Assembly: GCA_025435555.1 (NCBI GenBank)
Contig: JAIWWG010000014.1
Span: forward strand, 434,001 to 498,000
DNA from: Chytriomyces cf. hyalinus JEL632
Lineage: Eukaryota; Chytridiomycota; Chytridiomycetes; Chytridiales; Chytriomycetaceae
Reading direction: 5' to 3'
Length of the DNA: 64,000 nucleotides
Made by a program: the position numbers and the translations under genes. Shown piece after piece: positions 10,503-21,390 of this stretch. Every line of letters starts with the position of its first letter. Within the stretch, counting starts at the first letter, position 1. Below the pieces are notes generated by a model, which was given only the letters and a program-made list of their open reading frames with translations, ran no database searches and was not told the origin of the DNA.

Positions 10503-11708
10503 TTACTGAAGCATGGACACGCCAAAAGGACCCACAACCAGCGCCGCAATCTTACCCGCACCAAACATAGCAGCAACAGTCACAACACTCGCCACAGACA
10601 ACTGCGCAATCCCAGACAACCCATGTCCACTCGTACACCCACCCGCGACACGCGATCAATGCAAATAAAACCCTCCAACCATCAAACGAAGCACCAATGC
10701 AGGGTCAAGTACAAGTCGCGCACTTTGATTGGAATCCATTTCATGCAGGACAGCAGATGCACCCATTTTCATGGACAAGTACGCCCCACCAATGACACCT
10801 CCCGAGAAATAAAGCGTGGATATCGAGTTGACGAAACTCTTGTAAAAAGGTGCGCGGGTTTCCCATTTCGCGTCCAGACCACGCACAATCCAGGAACCAA
10901 GGTTCGAATACAATCGAAAACACTTGCGCTGCTCCAATTGCAATCCCAGCAGCAAACGGCGACCACATGGCCGAAGAAGCTTTCCAAGCCGTGACATCAA
11001 ACTCAACGCCCGACATGTTTGAGCGCGAGATGCGAAAGTCATGCATCAAGTCCATGAAAACTTGCTGTTTCCACGGTATCAAACAGCTGATGTAATTATA
11101 TAGCCCCGGGAATCCAACCATCGACGCAACAAACGCAATCGCTCCAAAAGACACTGATTTCGATTCAAACGTTTGCGAAGCGCGTTTCGATCCAAACGTT
11201 GGGACAGCAGTTACGACATGTTTATGCAGATATCCGTACGTGGAAGATGCAATAAGCGCGCCGGCGACAACCCATGGCGCTGTTGGGATGCCAGTTGCGA
11301 CTTGCACGAGAACTGTGCCGGGGCAAGCGCCTGCGAGGGCCATTCCGACGCCGATTGCGGCACCGCCCAAGATATTTGCGCCGTAAGAGTTGAGTATGTT
11401 GAAGCCCATTGCTGTGGGTGGTTTTGGAGACCGCTGGTAAATACCAATTACCAAGGCTTTCGAAACATGAAATTGCAGCTCCAATAGAGAAGAAGCGGTG
11501 ATATGAGTATCAATGTACGCTCGAATGATGAACAGTTAACGTGCAGTCCAGCGAGTGTAGCAGTCAGAAACACAACCAGCATGGAGAGCTCTGTCCATTG
11601 CAGCTGATGAACAATGACTGAGGGCAGGTAGGCCTTCGCCTTCTCGAGTGCAAAGCCAAAGACGACTCCAACGGCGAGTTCTTTCAACAGAGGGTAGGTC
11701 ATGGGCAT
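10503..11708 (-). pseudogene. YeeE/YedE-family (DUF395) sulfur transporter, frameshifted
   Basis: Exon 1 (11708-11541) and exon 2 (from 11478) join across a 62-bp intron and give a polytopic membrane protein with NILGGAAIGVGMALAGACPGTVLVQ, the hallmark Cys-containing YeeE/YedE motif. The second half-repeat motif, GGCTSGHGLSGIAQLS, lies near 10630. These transporters carry thiosulfate or related sulfur compounds. The frame is lost near 10905, where AAQVFSIV must switch to NLGSWIV. It is broken again by a TGA just before GGCTSGHG, at a TTTT/CGCG tract consistent with small indels. Neither site has room for an intron. The rest of the gene, to its stop TAA (complement of 10503-10505), is well conserved. 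It is either a young pseudogene or carries base-call errors. Confidence 0.78.
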
Positions 11709-12119
11709 GTTGGTTTAACCCGGTTGTGGCTCGTGCGCCTGTTTTTATGAAGTCTATTTTGGGCTGAGTACACACCGGCTGAATAAGCGGGGCATTTCGA
11801 ATGTCGCAAGAGAGAAGCAAAGACAGATACAAACATGGAGAGCGAGAGTGTCTGGAGCCATCCCAGTGCTGGCTCAGAGTATCAAGTCTGCTTCGAGGGC
11901 AGATCATCCTCACTGATGGATGCAGTTGCATTGGGGACAACTGCACACGCTCACACGGAAAGTGGGACTCGGATGTGAACCTTGCCTGTCTGTCTTTTTA
12001 TTTCGTCAAAAGGTGAAGCCATTTCCAATGCAACACCCAAGCCAGCTGCAGCCAAGCAACACCAACTAAACTGCACCCAACCCATCCCAACCCAGCTATC
12101 CCCACCAAAACAAGGCTCC
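11709..12119. other. Intergenic region between the YeeE-like and CBM21 genes
   Basis: This 411-bp stretch separates two divergently oriented genes and should hold both promoters. Near 12030-12120 it is rich in CCAACCCA/CACCAA words. No conserved gene or RNA was recognised. Confidence 0.4.
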
Positions 12120-14210
12120 ATGGACGCGAAAGTGTCGCGCAGTCTGTTCAGCGGCGGATCGAGCCCAGATACTCAGCCACCAACTCGGCTTCTCGGGACC
12201 ACATCGGCCAGCGTAGGTATCCGGCTTAGCAGAGACGCGACCACCGGGTTCTCCCGTTTACGTGTCAGCCGGCGCAGCAGATCGGTGGGAACCTCGCTCG
12301 AACGTCTCGCAGCACCCAACTCTGTCGTGCTGAATGAAGCGTATGGACGCTCTCCGCCGACTGTATCTCCCACAACGAGTTTATCGTCGAGTCCAGCGAG
12401 AAAGGGCTGGAAGTGCGCAATCAACAACGCGAGGGTGAAGAAGGTACATCATGTGTCTTTCTCTGTTCTTCTCTGTTCTTCTCTGTCTCTCTTTCTTTCT
12501 CTCTTTCTCTCTCCATCTCCTTCTCTCTGAATCTCTCTCTGTACTTCTCTCCGTGTCTCATTAATAATCTTTCCGCAAACCTGTCTCTTTCTGTATGCGT
12601 GTGACTGACTCACATTGCGTAAAATTTTGCCGCCACAAACCGCGGATCCTTCTTCAAAATTCTCGCAGGTCCCTTCGCCCCAAATAACACATACTAAAAC
12701 TCACAAACCATTCCATGTTTTAAAAATCCCCCCAATGGCAAAGGGCATCCACTTCAACAAGGTGCTTGAGCAGGTCTGCGTCTACACTCAAGAAGAAACT
12801 CCACTGTCCATTCTTGTCGCTGAGCGCTACAACGTCTTGTCCTCTTCGCCAGCCTCTTCCGTATCCTCGCTTTCCAGTAATTCTTTGTCCAGTTTAAACT
12901 CTCGAAGCGTTGCGGCAAGTGACGAATGTGTCGCCAGTGTCAATCCAATTGCTGCGCGAGAAAGATCGACCAGCTCCCAGAAGGCGCTAGAATCTTCTGC
13001 CGAAGTTTCTCAACTGGATCAGTCGACAGAAGCCTTTTCGATCGTGGATAAACCACCGCTTCATGAGCCATTTACAAGCACCTCCTCCGGAACGGGCAAG
13101 AATTATCCCCACGTGCAAAAGCTCCGTCAAAAAAACCATCAAATCTCCTCCTCCACAAACCCGACCCATACCAAAAACCGAATGCAATTCCAACCATGGC
13201 ACATTTTATCAAAAACGACACCCAGCGGATTCTCTCAACACGTGCTTTCAACAGAAAAGACTCCCATTGCTCTTGAAAGTGTTTACATTGCTCAAGGTGC
13301 GAGTGACGCAAATACAGCCGTATTGCTTGTCACAGTCCTGGTGAGAAACTGGGCCTTCAAGAAACGCGTTCAATGCTGCTTTACGACAGATGCATGGCGG
13401 TCAGGAAATCTTCATTGGACGGAAGGTGATGGAGTTTTTGTCACGAGTTTGGATGGCGGGCTTGTAGATCGATTTCGTATCGAAATGAAAGTAGATCATG
13501 CCCATGACACGGCCAATGAAGTTTCGAAAGCAAGGAAAGATGCGGGATGGTTGAACGCGGATATTGTCACTGTTGAATTTGCTGTGCAGTGCGTGTTTGG
13601 TGAAGGTGAGCAACAGTATGAAGTGTGGGACAATCGCGGCGGATCGAACCATGTGGTGGTTTTGGAAAGAGGGAATGGACCAACTGGTCTCACGCCACAA
13701 TCGGGACACTTTTTGGATGGCAATCTCGGTGCTGAAATGGAACATGGAAAAGAAGCGCTCGAGTTTGACACTGCGCAAAGGGACTGGATCAAGAAACGGG
13801 CTGCGGCTGTGGCAGCAAAAGTTGCTCAGGTAGCTGCCGTGGAGGCGCAAAAGATTGATCAAGAGTTTCAGGAAAACTGGCGACGTCGGCGGAGGTCGTC
13901 ACCTGCAGCAGCTGCTGGGAGTACAAATCTCGTCAACGGGAACGGTGGAGGCACTGATTTTTCTGCATGGAACACTGACGCATCGCAAACTGTACCTCCA
14001 AGAAGCGTTACACTCAGGAAGCCCGCGTCAAACTTGTACGCTGAATCTATTGCAGGATCAGCTGACAGCAGTTTTGGAGCGTCTCCTGATGCAAACATCC
14101 ATTCGGACTCTGCTGTTGCAATATCATCCACGCCGGTAAATGTGCGTGGAAGTGACTGCGTAGTTTCTGGCACATTTGAGTTTCCATTCAGCACAAGCCC
14201 CATCTTTTGA
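12120..14210 (+). CDS. CBM21-containing protein phosphatase 1 regulatory (glycogen-targeting) subunit
   Basis: Two exons (12120-12443, 12669-14210) join in frame across an unusually long 225-bp, CT-rich intron and encode 621 residues. The N-terminal ~105 residues are Ser/Arg-rich. Exon 2 opens with MAKGIHFNKVLEQVCVY, which fits the RVxF-type PP1-docking motif (KGIHF, about residues 133-137) seen in Gac1/PPP1R3 proteins. After a Ser-rich linker, a CBM21 glycogen/starch-binding domain spans about 306-443 (ALESVYIAQGAS, VLVRNWAFKKRV, WDNRGGSNH). The family brings type 1 phosphatase to glycogen so that glycogen synthase is activated. The C-terminal ~120 residues are low-complexity. Confidence 0.85.
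12455..12600 (+). repeat. CT-rich microsatellite within intron
   Basis: The intron of the CBM21 gene holds repeated ttctctgtt/tctctttctttctc words. It acts as one very long polypyrimidine tract before the acceptor at 12668 and explains why this intron is several times longer than its neighbours. Confidence 0.75.
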
Positions 14211-14371
14211 ATGAAGAAAACGTGTTCAATTGAAGAAGCAAAAGAAACAAAAACCATATTTATGAACGCTTGTAAATCTTACCAATTTAGCAAAATTAAA
14301 AACAAATTGCCTGGGCATTCATTTTAAAAGGGTGGCGTAAATTCCGTTAAAGTAAAACAAAGAAGCAACAG

Positions 14372-15418
14372 ATGAGCACTCCCTGCGCATCCTGGTCCAC
14401 GCCATTCACGCCAGTCGCAAACACCACCGCAGGAACTGTATGCGTGCCACAGGGCAGTACCTCTCTGACTGACTGCTCCACAATGACGGACGGCACCAAC
14501 TCGTTGTGGTACGCCAACAAGACCCTTTCGGCAACCAACACTACGCAATACGGCGTCGGAACATTCTTTTCATACACTGCAAACTTGCCTCGCACGAACG
14601 TCACATTTGACATTGACCCGTTCGGCATCGGTTTCTACTACTCGGACACCTATACTCCCAACTTTATATACGAAAACAGCAGTTTACATTCAACCCTATG
14701 CCTGCGAAACACGTTTCCGTTCTTGGCACTAATCCGCAACGATTCCATCTACTGGAATGAAACCACAAACCCACCGTTTTACTATACTCCCGAAGAAAAA
14801 CCACCAGCACCATTCCCGAGCACTGCCAGACCCGTAAGCTCTTCTTCAAATACAAACAGCAATGACCCGGTCAGCAGCACTTGGCCATACGTGCTCGTGT
14901 TTTCCGTTTCAGTTGTCGTGTACTACGTGTGGCGAGGAAAAGTGGCCGCGAGTTCATCCGATTCACAACAACCAGATATCCAAGTGAATGGACAACGACA
15001 AGATGAGGAGGCGTTGCCTGCATATCAGCCGGCGCATGAAATGGGAAGCATTGTTTCAACGGCACCTCCTCCACCACCTCCTCTTCTCGCAACAAGATCT
15101 GAATCGAATGCTGGATTGTCTGTGCAAAGTGGGAGAATTTCTGTGGCGCCATCAGCGTCTGGATCGGCGGAGGTTCTGTTATTGGAAAGTTGGTCGGTTG
15201 AAGAAGTTGCTGCGTGGGTTCGATTGAACGGAGCCGGGCGTGCTGGAGCAGAGCGGGTGAGGGAGAATCAGATGAATGGCGGTGTATTGGCGCAGTTGAC
15301 TGTTGAGGAGATACTGCAAGTGTTTGCATTGGAGGACGATTATGAGAAGGATAAACTACGTGAGGCGTTGGCAGTGTTGAAGGCAAACAACGGGGAGGCT
15401 CCACCTGTGTACGTATAA
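14372..15418 (+). CDS. SAM-receptor array member 1: four-Cys domain, one TM, C-terminal SAM domain
   Basis: Intronless, 348 residues. The N-terminal domain (about 1-130) has four conserved cysteines, in CASW, TVCVPQG, LTDCSTMTDG and TLCLRNTFPF, and sequons such as NKT and NET. A Pro-rich stalk leads to a hydrophobic helix (about 170-187) followed by WRGK, so the C-terminal side should be cytosolic by the positive-inside rule. The tail has LPAYQ, a polyproline run, and a SAM domain (about 271-340: WSVEEVAAWV ... NGGVLAQLTVEEIL), ending PPVYV. No cleavable signal peptide is visible. The SAM part suggests oligomerisation or recruitment of another SAM protein. No known family was recognised for the N-terminal domain. 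Its 3' third is almost identical to that of member 3. Confidence 0.85.
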   Translation: MSTPCASWSTPFTPVANTTAGTVCVPQGSTSLTDCSTMTDGTNSLWYANKTLSATNTTQYGVGTFFSYTANLPRTNVTFDIDPFGIGFYYSDTYTPNFIYENSSLHSTLCLRNTFPFLALIRNDSIYWNETTNPPFYYTPEEKPPAPFPSTARPVSSSSNTNSNDPVSSTWPYVLVFSVSVVVYYVWRGKVAASSSDSQQPDIQVNGQRQDEEALPAYQPAHEMGSIVSTAPPPPPPLLATRSESNAGLSVQSGRISVAPSASGSAEVLLLESWSVEEVAAWVRLNGAGRAGAERVRENQMNGGVLAQLTVEEILQVFALEDDYEKDKLREALAVLKANNGEAPPVYV

Positions 15419-16031
15419 AGGGATGCTATAGAAATAGACAAAGAGAGTGTCCGCATTAAAACTTGATGAAATGAGTTTGGTCAACTGTTGAGCAAACAAA
15501 CCTTCCAATCGACATTCCTCTTTTGACACGGGCCCTGTATGTGTTCGAATAAGTCAACATTTGGCCGTGGCGACAAATGGCTGCTGGATACCCTGGCGCA
15601 ACAATATGCCCACTCAATGTTGTGCTTGCTTGCTTGCTTGAAATCTTTCAGTTTTGCAAAACATGTGCCACATGACCAGCTGGAAAACAAGGAAAACAAC
15701 GGCAGTGCATGGACCGCGTTGTTGAAACTCTCCACAGACAGTTATCGCGAATGGCACTCGTCTCGCAGAGTTTGAGTTTGCGCAGCTGTTGCGAACCGCA
15801 CTCCGTCTCGCAGTTGCGTGAGGAGGAAATGTCCATTTCCAACGGACGCTTCCATTCATTCGTGCGCGTCGTGTCCTGTGCCCAACTACTTTTTTACATA
15901 TTCACACTTACTGAAAAGCAAACAGGAAAAGAGATAACTGCGGGGTTTGTTGTGAGTTTGGATTTTGAATTTGAAAATTATTGGAAGTCAAGCCCAGTCA
16001 AACTGTCACCCAATTTGCATCCGCGACTAAC
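15419..16031. other. Spacer between array members 1 and 2
   Basis: About 600 bp. The first part is the 3' flank shared by most members (ccgcattaaaacttgatgaaatgagt), which probably contains the poly(A) region. The remainder has no recognisable gene and should carry the former promoter of member 2. Confidence 0.4.
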
Positions 16032-17055
16032 ATGGACGGCCCTTGCACTTCCTGGTCCACTCCATTCACGCCAGTCGCAAACACAACCGCCGGAACTGTC
16101 TGCGTCCCACCAGGCACAATACTCACGCAATGCTCAACAATGACGGACGGCACCGACTCCCTCTGGTACGCGGCCACAAGGTCCACTCACTACGGCCTCT
16201 ACACCTTCTTCTCCTACACTGCAGAAATGGATCGCGATGCCGTCGTCACGTTTAATGTCATGCCAAATGGCACGGGATTTTTCCACGACCGAAGCTCTTC
16301 CCGGCCCTGTATACTATAAAGGCGAAACCGGCGCGAGCTTATGCCTGCGAGCCACATTTCTGTTCTTGGCGCTGGTCCGCAACGACGTCACCTCCTGGGA
16401 CGAGACCACTTACCCGCCATTCTACCAGGAAAGGCCCTCCCAAACAACAACAACTCCCAAACCGACCTCCGTTCAGAGAACTTCTTCAGACTTTTTCTCA
16501 GACAATTCCTTCATCTCTACTATATGGCCAATCTTTCTGGTTGTTATGCTTGTCATTGCGATCATAGGTTCGGGTTCTTAGTTTCAAAGATGTAGAGCCT
16601 ATCAAGAGGGAGGGCCGTTAGAGCCACGGCCAGTCATGTTTGTAAATGTACAACGGCCAGGGGAGGAAACGTTGCCTGCGTATAATCAGACCCACGAAAT
16701 GAACGGGATCGTTTCAACTTCAACTCCCGCAACAAGAACCGCCGAATCGAATGCTACTCAATTGGTATCAAGCCGGACAGTCTCTGTTGCGCGATCGGTG
16801 ACACCATCGGAGGTACTTTCGCCGGAGACTTGGTCAGTTGAAGAAGTTGCCGGGTGGGTTCGGCTGAACGGTGCTGGGCTTTCTGGAGCAGAGAAAGTCA
16901 GGACTCTCCAAATGGATGGAGGCATGCTAAAGCAGTTGACTGTGGAGGAAATTCTACAAGTGTTTTCATTGGAGGATGAATCTGAGAGAGATAAATTGCG
17001 CGAGGCATTGACAGTGCTAAAGGTAAACAACGGGGAGACACCGCCTGACTGTTGA
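16032..17055 (+). pseudogene. SAM-receptor array member 2, decayed
   Basis: Starts MDGPCTSWSTPFTPV like its relatives but is interrupted twice. A frame change near 16290-16320 separates the first part (stop at 16319) from the segment carrying SLCLRATFLFLAL and the transmembrane helix, which stops at 16581. The tail resumes near 16636 with LPAYNQTHEM and a complete SAM domain (WSVEEVAGWVRLNGAG), ending NGETPPDC instead of PPVYV. The conserved WYANKTLSAT block is also shortened to WYAATRSTHYG. The SAM part looks less damaged than the rest. Confidence 0.85.
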
Positions 17056-17513
17056 GTGCTTGCTTGAAGCAGAACGGCAGGTGGTCCATCGAAATTTTAG
17101 ATCACTTCTCAAGGCCAGTATGTTCGAAGCCAGGAACAGTAGGTGCCTTGCATCCATGCAGCCAGTGCGTGTCGACTGTCACGGCAATCATTGTGATCTT
17201 CCGCTGCGACTGTCAACTGCACTGCACTGCACTGAAACAAGTACGCATCAAACAGAAAGTAAATATTGCTAGATTGTGTAGGCTTAATTGGAGTCCATTC
17301 TTTGTTGTCTGCAATGCCTTTCCCTACCCGCAGTTCGTTATAAAGAATATTCATGAATCACGCATTCTTGTGCGCCGCCTCCATGTTATATATTGAACTT
17401 GAAAACCGGGCTTCCAAAAAAGTAAAAAAAGCAATTACGCGCCTGGGCGAAAAAAGAAACCGTGCGTGCGACTTTTAACCGTAAATTTTAACTTAAAAAT
17501 ATAAACCAAACCA
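17056..17513. other. Spacer between array members 2 and 3
   Basis: No gene recognised. Around 17140-17200 it contains a segment (gtgccttgcatccatgcagc, then tgtcgactgtcacggcaatc) similar to 20890-20945 in the member 4-5 spacer. This shows the spacers also derive from duplication. It should carry the promoter of member 3. Confidence 0.4.
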
Positions 17514-18572
17514 ATGGACACTGCCTGCGCATCCTGGTCCACGCCATTCACGCCAGTCACAAACTCCTCATCAGGAATTGTATGCATCCCACCGGGCAGC
17601 ACCTCTCTGACTGAATGCTTCACAATGACTGACGGCACAAACTCACTCTGGTACGCCAACAAAACCCTCTCAGCCACCCACTCAACCGAGTACGGAGTCG
17701 GAACATTCTTTTCATACACTGCAAACATGACTACACCTTCCATGATCACGTTTCAAGTCAATTATTACGGCATGGGTTTCCACTCCGATATCTCAGGGAC
17801 AGGCCCTGTTTACGAGAACGGCACGCGCGGATCCAGTTTATGCCTGCGAAGCACGTTTCCGTTCCTTGCATTAGTCTACGATGGTGTTGTCTCGTGGAAC
17901 GAAACCACCGACCCCCCTTTCTATCGAACCGTCCCCCAGCCAAGCCCAATTCCCTCCGGAAGGATGACAACAACAACTTCCACAGTTCCCAGACTCTCCT
18001 CCCCACAAGTATCATCGGATAGCTCCACCGCCACCAAGACCTGGATATACCTTCTTGGGAGCACGTTTATTGTAGTCATGATTTACTCGTGGCGAGGACA
18101 AGCGACTAGTCAATCATTCAGTGGTTCGTCAGCTGCGCAACCAGTGATTCATTTGAATGGGCAGCGGGCAGATGAGGAGGCTTTGCCGGCATACCAGCAG
18201 AGCCATGAGATGGAAAGCATCGTTTCAACGGCACCACTTGTTGCAAGACCTCCCGAATCCAGTGCTGGGTTGTCGGTAGCAAGCGGGAGAATTTCTGTGG
18301 CGCCATCAGCGTCTGGATCGGCGGAGGTTCTGTTATTGGAAAGTTGGTCGGTTGAAGAAGTTGCTGCGTGGGTTCGATTGAACGGAGCCGGGCGTGCTGG
18401 AGCAGAGCGGGTGAGGGAGAATCAGATGAATGGCGGTGTATTGGCGCAGTTGACTGTTGAGGAGATACTGCAAGTGTTTGCATTGGAGGACGATTATGAG
18501 AAGGATAAACTACGCGAGGCGTTGGCAGTGTTGAAGGCAAACAACGGGGAGACCCCACCTGTGTACGTATAA
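17514..18572 (+). CDS. SAM-receptor array member 3
   Basis: Intronless, 352 residues, with the same plan as member 1: CASWSTPFTPV start, NSLWYANKTLSAT core, fourth Cys in SLCLRSTFPF, Pro/Ser/Thr-rich stalk, helix TWIYLLGSTFIVVMIYSW, then LPAYQQSHEMESIVSTAP and a SAM domain ending PPVYV. Its last 288 bp (18285-18572) differ from member 1 (15131-15418) at only three positions I can see, although the N-terminal halves are clearly diverged. That pattern points to recent gene conversion of the SAM-coding end. Members 3 and 4 appear to be the source or product of a two-gene duplication with 5 and 6. Confidence 0.85.
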   Translation: MDTACASWSTPFTPVTNSSSGIVCIPPGSTSLTECFTMTDGTNSLWYANKTLSATHSTEYGVGTFFSYTANMTTPSMITFQVNYYGMGFHSDISGTGPVYENGTRGSSLCLRSTFPFLALVYDGVVSWNETTDPPFYRTVPQPSPIPSGRMTTTTSTVPRLSSPQVSSDSSTATKTWIYLLGSTFIVVMIYSWRGQATSQSFSGSSAAQPVIHLNGQRADEEALPAYQQSHEMESIVSTAPLVARPPESSAGLSVASGRISVAPSASGSAEVLLLESWSVEEVAAWVRLNGAGRAGAERVRENQMNGGVLAQLTVEEILQVFALEDDYEKDKLREALAVLKANNGETPPVYV

Positions 18573-18987
18573 AGGGGAACAGTAGAATTTTAGACAAAGA
18601 GCGCGGCTCATTGGGTCCGCATTAAAACTTGATGAAATGAGTTGGTCATACGCGTTTATCTGAATAATAGCCAAGGGCTGGATGCGTGGGTTGCCCTGGT
18701 TTGTTTTGGCACCAAAATTGGATGTTCCGCAGGCACAAACGGACTCACAGTTATTTCAAGAGGCTGGTTTGTTGAGCGGCACCGAGGTTGAAGAGAACAC
18801 ACCTGATCAAAGAAGTATAAGCAGGAAGTAAAGAACCTTCCGTTTGCACGTGTTGTAGTCCGCAACTCGCAGCGCCTCTTTTCTTGCCAATCACGCTGGC
18901 ATGGAGATGAGGAACGGCTTGTGTTTGGATAAATTGATCCAATCAACTCCAAACCACTCAAATAAAAAAAAACAACCTGAAACTGAG
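18573..18987. other. Spacer between array members 3 and 4
   Basis: Closely resembles the member 5-6 spacer (22420-22854), sharing for example ataatagccaag, ggatgcgtgggttgcc and gaagtataagcaggaagt in the same order. It probably carries the polyadenylation region of member 3 and the promoter of member 4. Confidence 0.5.
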
Positions 18988-19914
18988 ATGGACGGCAGCC
19001 CTTGCACTTCCTGGACCACTCGATTCACGCCAGTGACCAACACCACCGCCGGAACTCTGTGTATCTCGCCATACACCTCTCTGACTGACTGCTCCACAAT
19101 GACGGACGGCACAAACTCACTCTGGTACGCCAACAAAACACTCTCAGCCACCCACTCTACTCAGTACGGCGTCAACACCTTCTTCTCGTACACTGCCAAC
19201 ATGACTCGCCAACCCGTGGTCACCTTTGAAGTCACACCAACCGGCATGGGCTTCTACTACAACGCCTCTGTTCCTGGGCTTCTATGCGGCATCAGCACTT
19301 TTGATTCCAGCTTATGCCTGAGAAGAACGTTTCCGTTCCTTGCGCTGGTCAGCTATAATTCCATTTCCTGGACTGAGACCAGCAACCCTCCCTTCCACTG
19401 GGTTCCCGACCCCGATCCTCCTTTCGTTCCTGGAAACTCCAACCCAAACAGTTTCCCATTCAGTACTGTAGTACCAGTCTGTTTAGGTGCTTTGGTGCTG
19501 GTGGGGGTTGTTTTCGCGTTTCGAGGATATGCGGCCCGTCGAGGCTCAAGTGCGCAACCGTCAGATGTGGAAACTTTGCCAGCCTACCAGCAGAGCTACG
19601 AGATGGGAAGCATCGTTTCAACGGCACCTCTGACTGCAAGACCCCGCGACTCCAATGTTGGATTGTCGGTGGCAGAAGTCCTGCCACTGGAGAGCTGGTC
19701 GGTTGAAGAAGTAGCGGGGTGGGTTCGTTTGAACGGCGCTGGGCGTACTGGAGCGGATAAGGTGAGGGAGAATCAGATGGATGGCGGTGTATTGGCGCAG
19801 TTGACTGTTGAGGAGATACTGCAAATGTTCTCGTTAGAGGATGACTACGAGAAGGATAAACTGCGTGAGGCGTTGGCAGTGTTGAAGTCAAACAACGGGG
19901 AGACTTCACTGTAG
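18988..19914 (+). CDS. SAM-receptor array member 4
   Basis: 308 residues from the ATG at 18988 (MDGSPCTSW), chosen because all paralogues start at this point; the frame is open upstream to 18901. It has the four-Cys domain, a short Pro-rich stalk (PDPDPPFVPGNS), a transmembrane helix (VVPVCLGALVLVGVVFAF), LPAYQQSYEM and a complete SAM domain. The linker before the SAM domain is shorter than in members 1 and 3. The protein ends NNGETSL: a stop replaces the shared PPVYV tail, so it lacks the PY-type motif. Confidence 0.83.
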   Translation: MDGSPCTSWTTRFTPVTNTTAGTLCISPYTSLTDCSTMTDGTNSLWYANKTLSATHSTQYGVNTFFSYTANMTRQPVVTFEVTPTGMGFYYNASVPGLLCGISTFDSSLCLRRTFPFLALVSYNSISWTETSNPPFHWVPDPDPPFVPGNSNPNSFPFSTVVPVCLGALVLVGVVFAFRGYAARRGSSAQPSDVETLPAYQQSYEMGSIVSTAPLTARPRDSNVGLSVAEVLPLESWSVEEVAGWVRLNGAGRTGADKVRENQMDGGVLAQLTVEEILQMFSLEDDYEKDKLREALAVLKSNNGETSL

Positions 19915-21390
19915 AATTGGACGCGGACGCAATTAAAAACCCAATTTGTCGAGTGTTTGCTTCAGGAAAATTTTCGTGGTTCTCAAAAGTTTTCCGCTGG
20001 CGAATTTTCGAGTACGCGTGATGGGAATTGCTGCACGAAACATCCATAAACTGTAGAGGGGACTTGTTGTTTTTTTTATCAGTTCACGTTTATTTATTTA
20101 CTTATTTTAATTGCAGTTCTTGGAAAGAGAATAACTTTGTCCTTTCTTTTAGGAACCTTTGTTTTGCGAAGTCTCATGAGGGGGGGTACAACAAAGTACA
20201 GCTTCGGCGCATCCAACCAACCCTTGTCGGATGCTCTTTCGCAAATAACCCCTTGCGGACTCAAAAGAGTCCATGGCCGGAAACCTCTTGCCCGGCGAAG
20301 GAGTTTCGCCGCATCTACTGCATCCAATTCTGATTCGACAGGAGCACAGCAAAGACTGGATTGTAAAGATGGATCGGAGCATGGATTTAGAAAAGAGGCA
20401 AGTTAACAATGAAAAACATAACATCAAACCTGGGGACATGCCAGAGTGACTTGGTGTCCAAAAACATGCGTCGGTTTAGTGGGCTGATGGTTGAGATCCA
20501 GGAACAGTGAGACTGGCGCGTCGCGTTAAATGTCATGCAGGGCGGCCAGGACGGAAGATACAGGAGCGGCTTTCATCCACAACAATGACGAAAAAGGGGA
20601 GAAAGTTGATTCTCATGCGCCTCAGAGTGCCTGTCAGTGTGCTCGACGCAGTTCAGGTGGTGAGGGAGAGCGTGAAGTTCGTCTGACTTGTTTTGAGCAT
20701 GTTTGCGTGTTTATTTGTCTGGAATTGTCACGAACTTAAGTCACAATTTGGCAGGCAAAAATTAATAATGCCGTTGTCTTCGTCCATCAAAATTTTACTG
20801 AGATCCATTCTCAAGCCCGGGAATTGTCCAACGCCAGTTACGCCAGTGCCAGTAAGCCAACCAGGCAGATGAGATGAGGAACAGCAGACAGGTGCCTTGA
20901 TTAATGCAGGCAGTGCGTCCGATCTGTGTCGATAAGCATTGTGACCTTGCGCTCCTGTCAACGCAATGTAAAAGACGCCGGTGCTTGCAGTGCCGTCCAA
21001 ACCAGAATTCCTTATTCCAACGCGCGTTACTTCAGTAGTCACAGTACTGAAAACTGCAGCATCAGTGTACGCAGAATGGCCGTTGATTTACATTGTTCAA
21101 ATATTTCTCCATTAAAAGTCAGGTCATCAGAGAACAATTTTTTCCTTGGCAAAAAAATTTTGAACTGGGTCATGATCAACCAACGCGATTCTGGAGGCAG
21201 CCTTTGTCGCAAACAAAATTGGTGAGCAGTACAGTCAATAGACCACAATATATATGCTGCACGTCAATATAGGGTGAGGAAAATGTAAGTCGAGCTTCTT
21301 TTATGTTTTATTATTTTTGGAGGGGGCATTTGAGATTCACACCGCCGTGCCAAAAAATTTTGTCACGAACCGATTTTTGGAGGACTTCCA
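19915..21390. other. Long spacer between array members 4 and 5
   Basis: About 1.5 kb without a convincing gene. The segment 20890-20990 resembles the member 2-3 spacer, so this may be where an older copy has been erased. Short ORFs here have no conserved motif. A T-rich stretch near 20070-20110 and AT-rich patches near 21080-21170 stand out only by composition. Confidence 0.4.

Noticed and set aside
10392-10994. 200-residue plus-strand ORF
   Set aside because: Lies antisense to the YeeE/YedE transporter and RING exons, has Arg/His/Thr-biased composition and no motif; the opposite strand has clear homology.
19915-21390. A ninth SAM-receptor copy in the long spacer
   Set aside because: Only spacer-type similarity is visible; no core, Cys or SAM motif could be found in any frame.
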